NCBI RefSeq assembly: GCF_023195755.1
Contig: NZ_CP096203.1
Span: 1,612,001 to 1,676,000, forward strand
From: Chryseobacterium nepalense
GTDB taxonomy: Bacteria > Bacteroidota > Bacteroidia > Flavobacteriales > Weeksellaceae
DNA: 64,000 nt
Direction of reading: 5' to 3'
Part shown: positions 62,721 through 64,000 of the stretch, in pieces
How the letters are laid out: every line of letters starts with the position of its first letter
Numbering within the stretch: position 1 is the first letter of the stretch
Program-made: the position numbers and the translations under genes
The notes under the pieces: model-generated
Told to the model about the DNA's origin: nothing
Databases searched by the model: none
What the model saw: only the letters and a program-made list of their open reading frames with translations

Positions 62721-63068
62721 CTATAATTTTGTTGTTACTGTATTCCAGTCATGATAGATTATGGTATCTTTTTTATGAATAGCAAAAATTAATTCACCTC
62801 TCTTTTTTACGATTGTATCACCATAATCCATTTCATCGGCAAATAAATTCCACCATCTATTACTTGTTTTACAAACTTCTTTCTCATGTGATATCGGATC
62901 ATAGCCTTTAACTTCAAACCATACCGAATTATTTTTTGGCGAGGACTCGATCACTAAATTACACTCTTCCTTTGATAACATATAATCAAGTTTCTTCTTC
63001 TCTGCTTTAGGATCAAAACACGAATAGAAAACCAAAAGAGGCAAAAAAAGTAAAACATTAAATTTCAT
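62721..63068 (-). CDS. Hypothetical small lipoprotein (115 aa)
   Basis: The product has a lipoprotein signal (MKFNVLLFLPLLVFYSC, lipobox FYSC) and a charged mature domain: KKKLDYMLSKEECNLVIESSPKNNSVWFEVKGYDPISHEKEVCKTSNRWWNLFADEMDYGDTIVKKRGELIFAIHKKDTIIYHDW. The family is not recognised by name, but small lipoproteins with this pattern are common in Flavobacteriales. It appears intact, lying between decayed genes on the same strand. It is likely anchored in the envelope and may be an immunity protein; that is inference. Confidence 0.7.
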   Translation of the reverse strand: MKFNVLLFLPLLVFYSCFDPKAEKKKLDYMLSKEECNLVIESSPKNNSVWFEVKGYDPISHEKEVCKTSNRWWNLFADEMDYGDTIVKKRGELIFAIHKKDTIIYHDWNTVTTKL

Positions 63069-63147
63069 GCTACATTAATTAAATTGGGAACTATAATATC
63101 ATTTTGTTTCAGAGCAATTTAATTTTTTTCGGTGAAATAACTAATTA

Positions 63148-63391
63148 TTAACAATTAGTTATAGCTTTTAAAAACTCATCCAATGTAATTTTTAAAGGAT
63201 CATCCTCTGTAAAAATATCATCATAGATTACTACCAAGTTCATGCTGAAAAAAAAATTCTAAAGAATATCTGTTAAATACCAGTTCATCTTTGTATTTAT
63301 TTAGCGCTTTTCCTTGTTTTATAGCCGTCAATATTGTATTCCTGATAGTGTTATTGACTTCTTCTGCTATAAAATCTGTAATGGTTATCAT
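63148..63391 (-). pseudogene. Small gene broken by a T9 run
   Basis: From ATG 63391 the minus strand reads MITITDFIAEEVNNTIRNTILTAIKQGKALNKYKDELVFNRYSLEFFF and then, past a run of nine T (A 63248-63256 on the plus strand), QHELGSNL and a stop at 63221. With eight T the frame would continue as ...FFFSMNLVVIYDDIFTEDDPLKITLDEFLKAITNC to a stop at 63148, an 80-residue protein. The gene is thus off by one base at a homopolymer: true mutation, phase-variable slippage or sequencing error. No family is recognised. Confidence 0.65.
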
Positions 63392-63407
63392 TTATATATT
63401 TTTAATA

Positions 63408-63540
63408 TTAAAAAGGAAATGCAGTTTTCACCCAGCCGTCACGAATAAAAACACTTATGGAGGAAAGATTTTCAAAGCTATGCTCCTCACTGTTGTAATC
63501 ATCCCGAAAGTATAGTAGTTGTTACGCCTTCTGCTTCTTG
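63408..63540 (-). pseudogene. Fragment of a decayed gene
   Basis: The minus strand reads QEAEGVTTTIL in one frame and then, after a shift, YFRDDYNSEEHSFENLSSISVFIRDGWVKTAFPF ending at TAA (63410-63408). The text is clearly protein-like but there is no start codon, and the 5' part is lost or broken near 63540. It ends 17 bp before the start of the T9-interrupted gene. Confidence 0.55.
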
Positions 63541-63721
63541 GCATTAGTGCTGATTAATATAATTGTAAATATATATAAAAATAAATTTGTTTTTATTTGA
63601 TTATGCTTTTAAGGAATAGGTTGTATTGATAATAAATATTTATTTTCAGAAGCATGTAATCTATGTGCTAATATGTATATATAGAGAAGACTGCATTTAA
63701 ACGGTGATTAATTTTTAAAAT

Positions 63722-63751
63722 AAAAAGAGTAACCAAATGGTTACTCTTTTT
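63722..63751. terminator. Bidirectional hairpin terminator
   Basis: AAAAAGAGTAACCA (63722-63735) and TGGTTACTCTTTTT (63738-63751) are perfect 14-bp arms. It follows the truncated minus-strand gene at the right edge. The stretch 63541-63721 is very AT-rich, with no gene seen. Confidence 0.8.
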
Positions 63752-63816
63752 AAGCACTAGTATATATATTATTTAATTGATCGCTAAAACGTTACCAACA
63801 AGAATTACAATAAGTA

Positions 63817-64000
63817 TCATAATAACTGTAGTTTATCGTATATCTGACCAGTTCCATTACTATCGAAATAATATTCTTCTTCATTTGCATTATCCATTTG
63901 ACATATGTAATATTCAAAATTATATTTCTTTTGAAATTCCTTAGTCCAAATTTTCACATAATCAATATTCATTTTTTCATTAGTCTCTTTCAAATCCTTT
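63817..64000 (-). CDS. Hypothetical protein, C-terminal fragment at the window edge
   Basis: The last 60 codons of a minus-strand gene are visible, with no start in the window: KDLKETNEKMNIDYVKIWTKEFQKKYNFEYYICQMDNANEEEYYFDSNGTGQIYDKLQLL and stop TGA (63819-63817). It is lysine/asparagine/tyrosine-rich, as are the neighbours. No family is recognised. The gene is read before the decayed genes to its left, so the head of this cluster lies outside the window. Confidence 0.65.
   Translation of the reverse strand, partial: KDLKETNEKMNIDYVKIWTKEFQKKYNFEYYICQMDNANEEEYYFDSNGTGQIYDKLQLL

Overview
The window is AT-rich and reads as chromosome of a Flavobacteriales bacterium, most likely Chryseobacterium or a close relative (Weeksellaceae). 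The support is: the Bacteroidota promoter form TAnnTTTG in front of many genes (TTTG-N19-TAnnTTTG before secG and a TonB receptor gene), no recognisable Shine-Dalgarno sequences, a GLPGLI-PNGase F protein resembling the Elizabethkingia PNGase F-II type, a split transketolase, and typical short hairpin-plus-T terminators. The genus is inferred from protein character, not from a database search. No rRNA, tRNA, CRISPR array, integrase or classical IS transposase was seen.

Layout. 1-2.05 kb: end of tyrosine catabolism (4-hydroxyphenylpyruvate dioxygenase, then fumarylacetoacetase). 2.05-2.54 kb: a 490-bp cassette bounded by a perfect 22-bp inverted repeat and carrying a frameshifted GxxExxY (PD-(D/E)XK-like) gene, inserted tightly between fahA and a flavin reductase gene. 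3.4-9.6 kb: secreted and cytosolic hydrolases, a HipA-like kinase overlapping a DUF3037 gene, and a phospholipase D-like membrane protein. 9.7-17.3 kb: a stand-alone TonB-dependent receptor, a UvrD/PcrA helicase and a response regulator with a multi-PAS histidine kinase. 17.6-21.5 kb: an active/inactive M16 peptidase pair and secG. 21.6-25.8 kb: recR followed by a tightly coupled surface-polysaccharide operon. 26-32.4 kb: housekeeping genes, a ParE/RelE-type toxin-antitoxin pair, and a ferredoxin/ferredoxin-NADP reductase pair. 32.7-36.9 kb: a LuxR-type two-component system, pheS and a YceI lipoprotein. 37-46.7 kb: ABC ATPase, REP-like hairpin and degenerate repeats, PhnA, RNA m5C methyltransferase, PNGase F-II-like glycoamidase, asparagine synthetase and a drug exporter. 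47.2-53 kb: pirin/FMN-reductase/OsmC/GNAT redox operon, SSS transporter, split transketolase. 53-62.2 kb: autoregulated TetR/DUF1348 pair, Lrp regulator, TamB, and the divergent tsaD-hypothetical-rsmE operon. 62.3-64 kb: a decayed run of small minus-strand genes with frameshifts, resembling the immunity-gene tail of a polymorphic toxin locus lying beyond the right edge.

Most of the window is ordinary core genome. The parts that most deserve follow-up are the inverted-repeat GxxExxY cassette, the HipA-like kinase/DUF3037 pair, the REP-like hairpin with adjacent ~42-bp degenerate repeats, the 14-residue repeat mini-ORF upstream of the LURP-like gene, a set of promoters so close to start codons that the mRNAs may be leaderless, and the decaying cluster at the right end.
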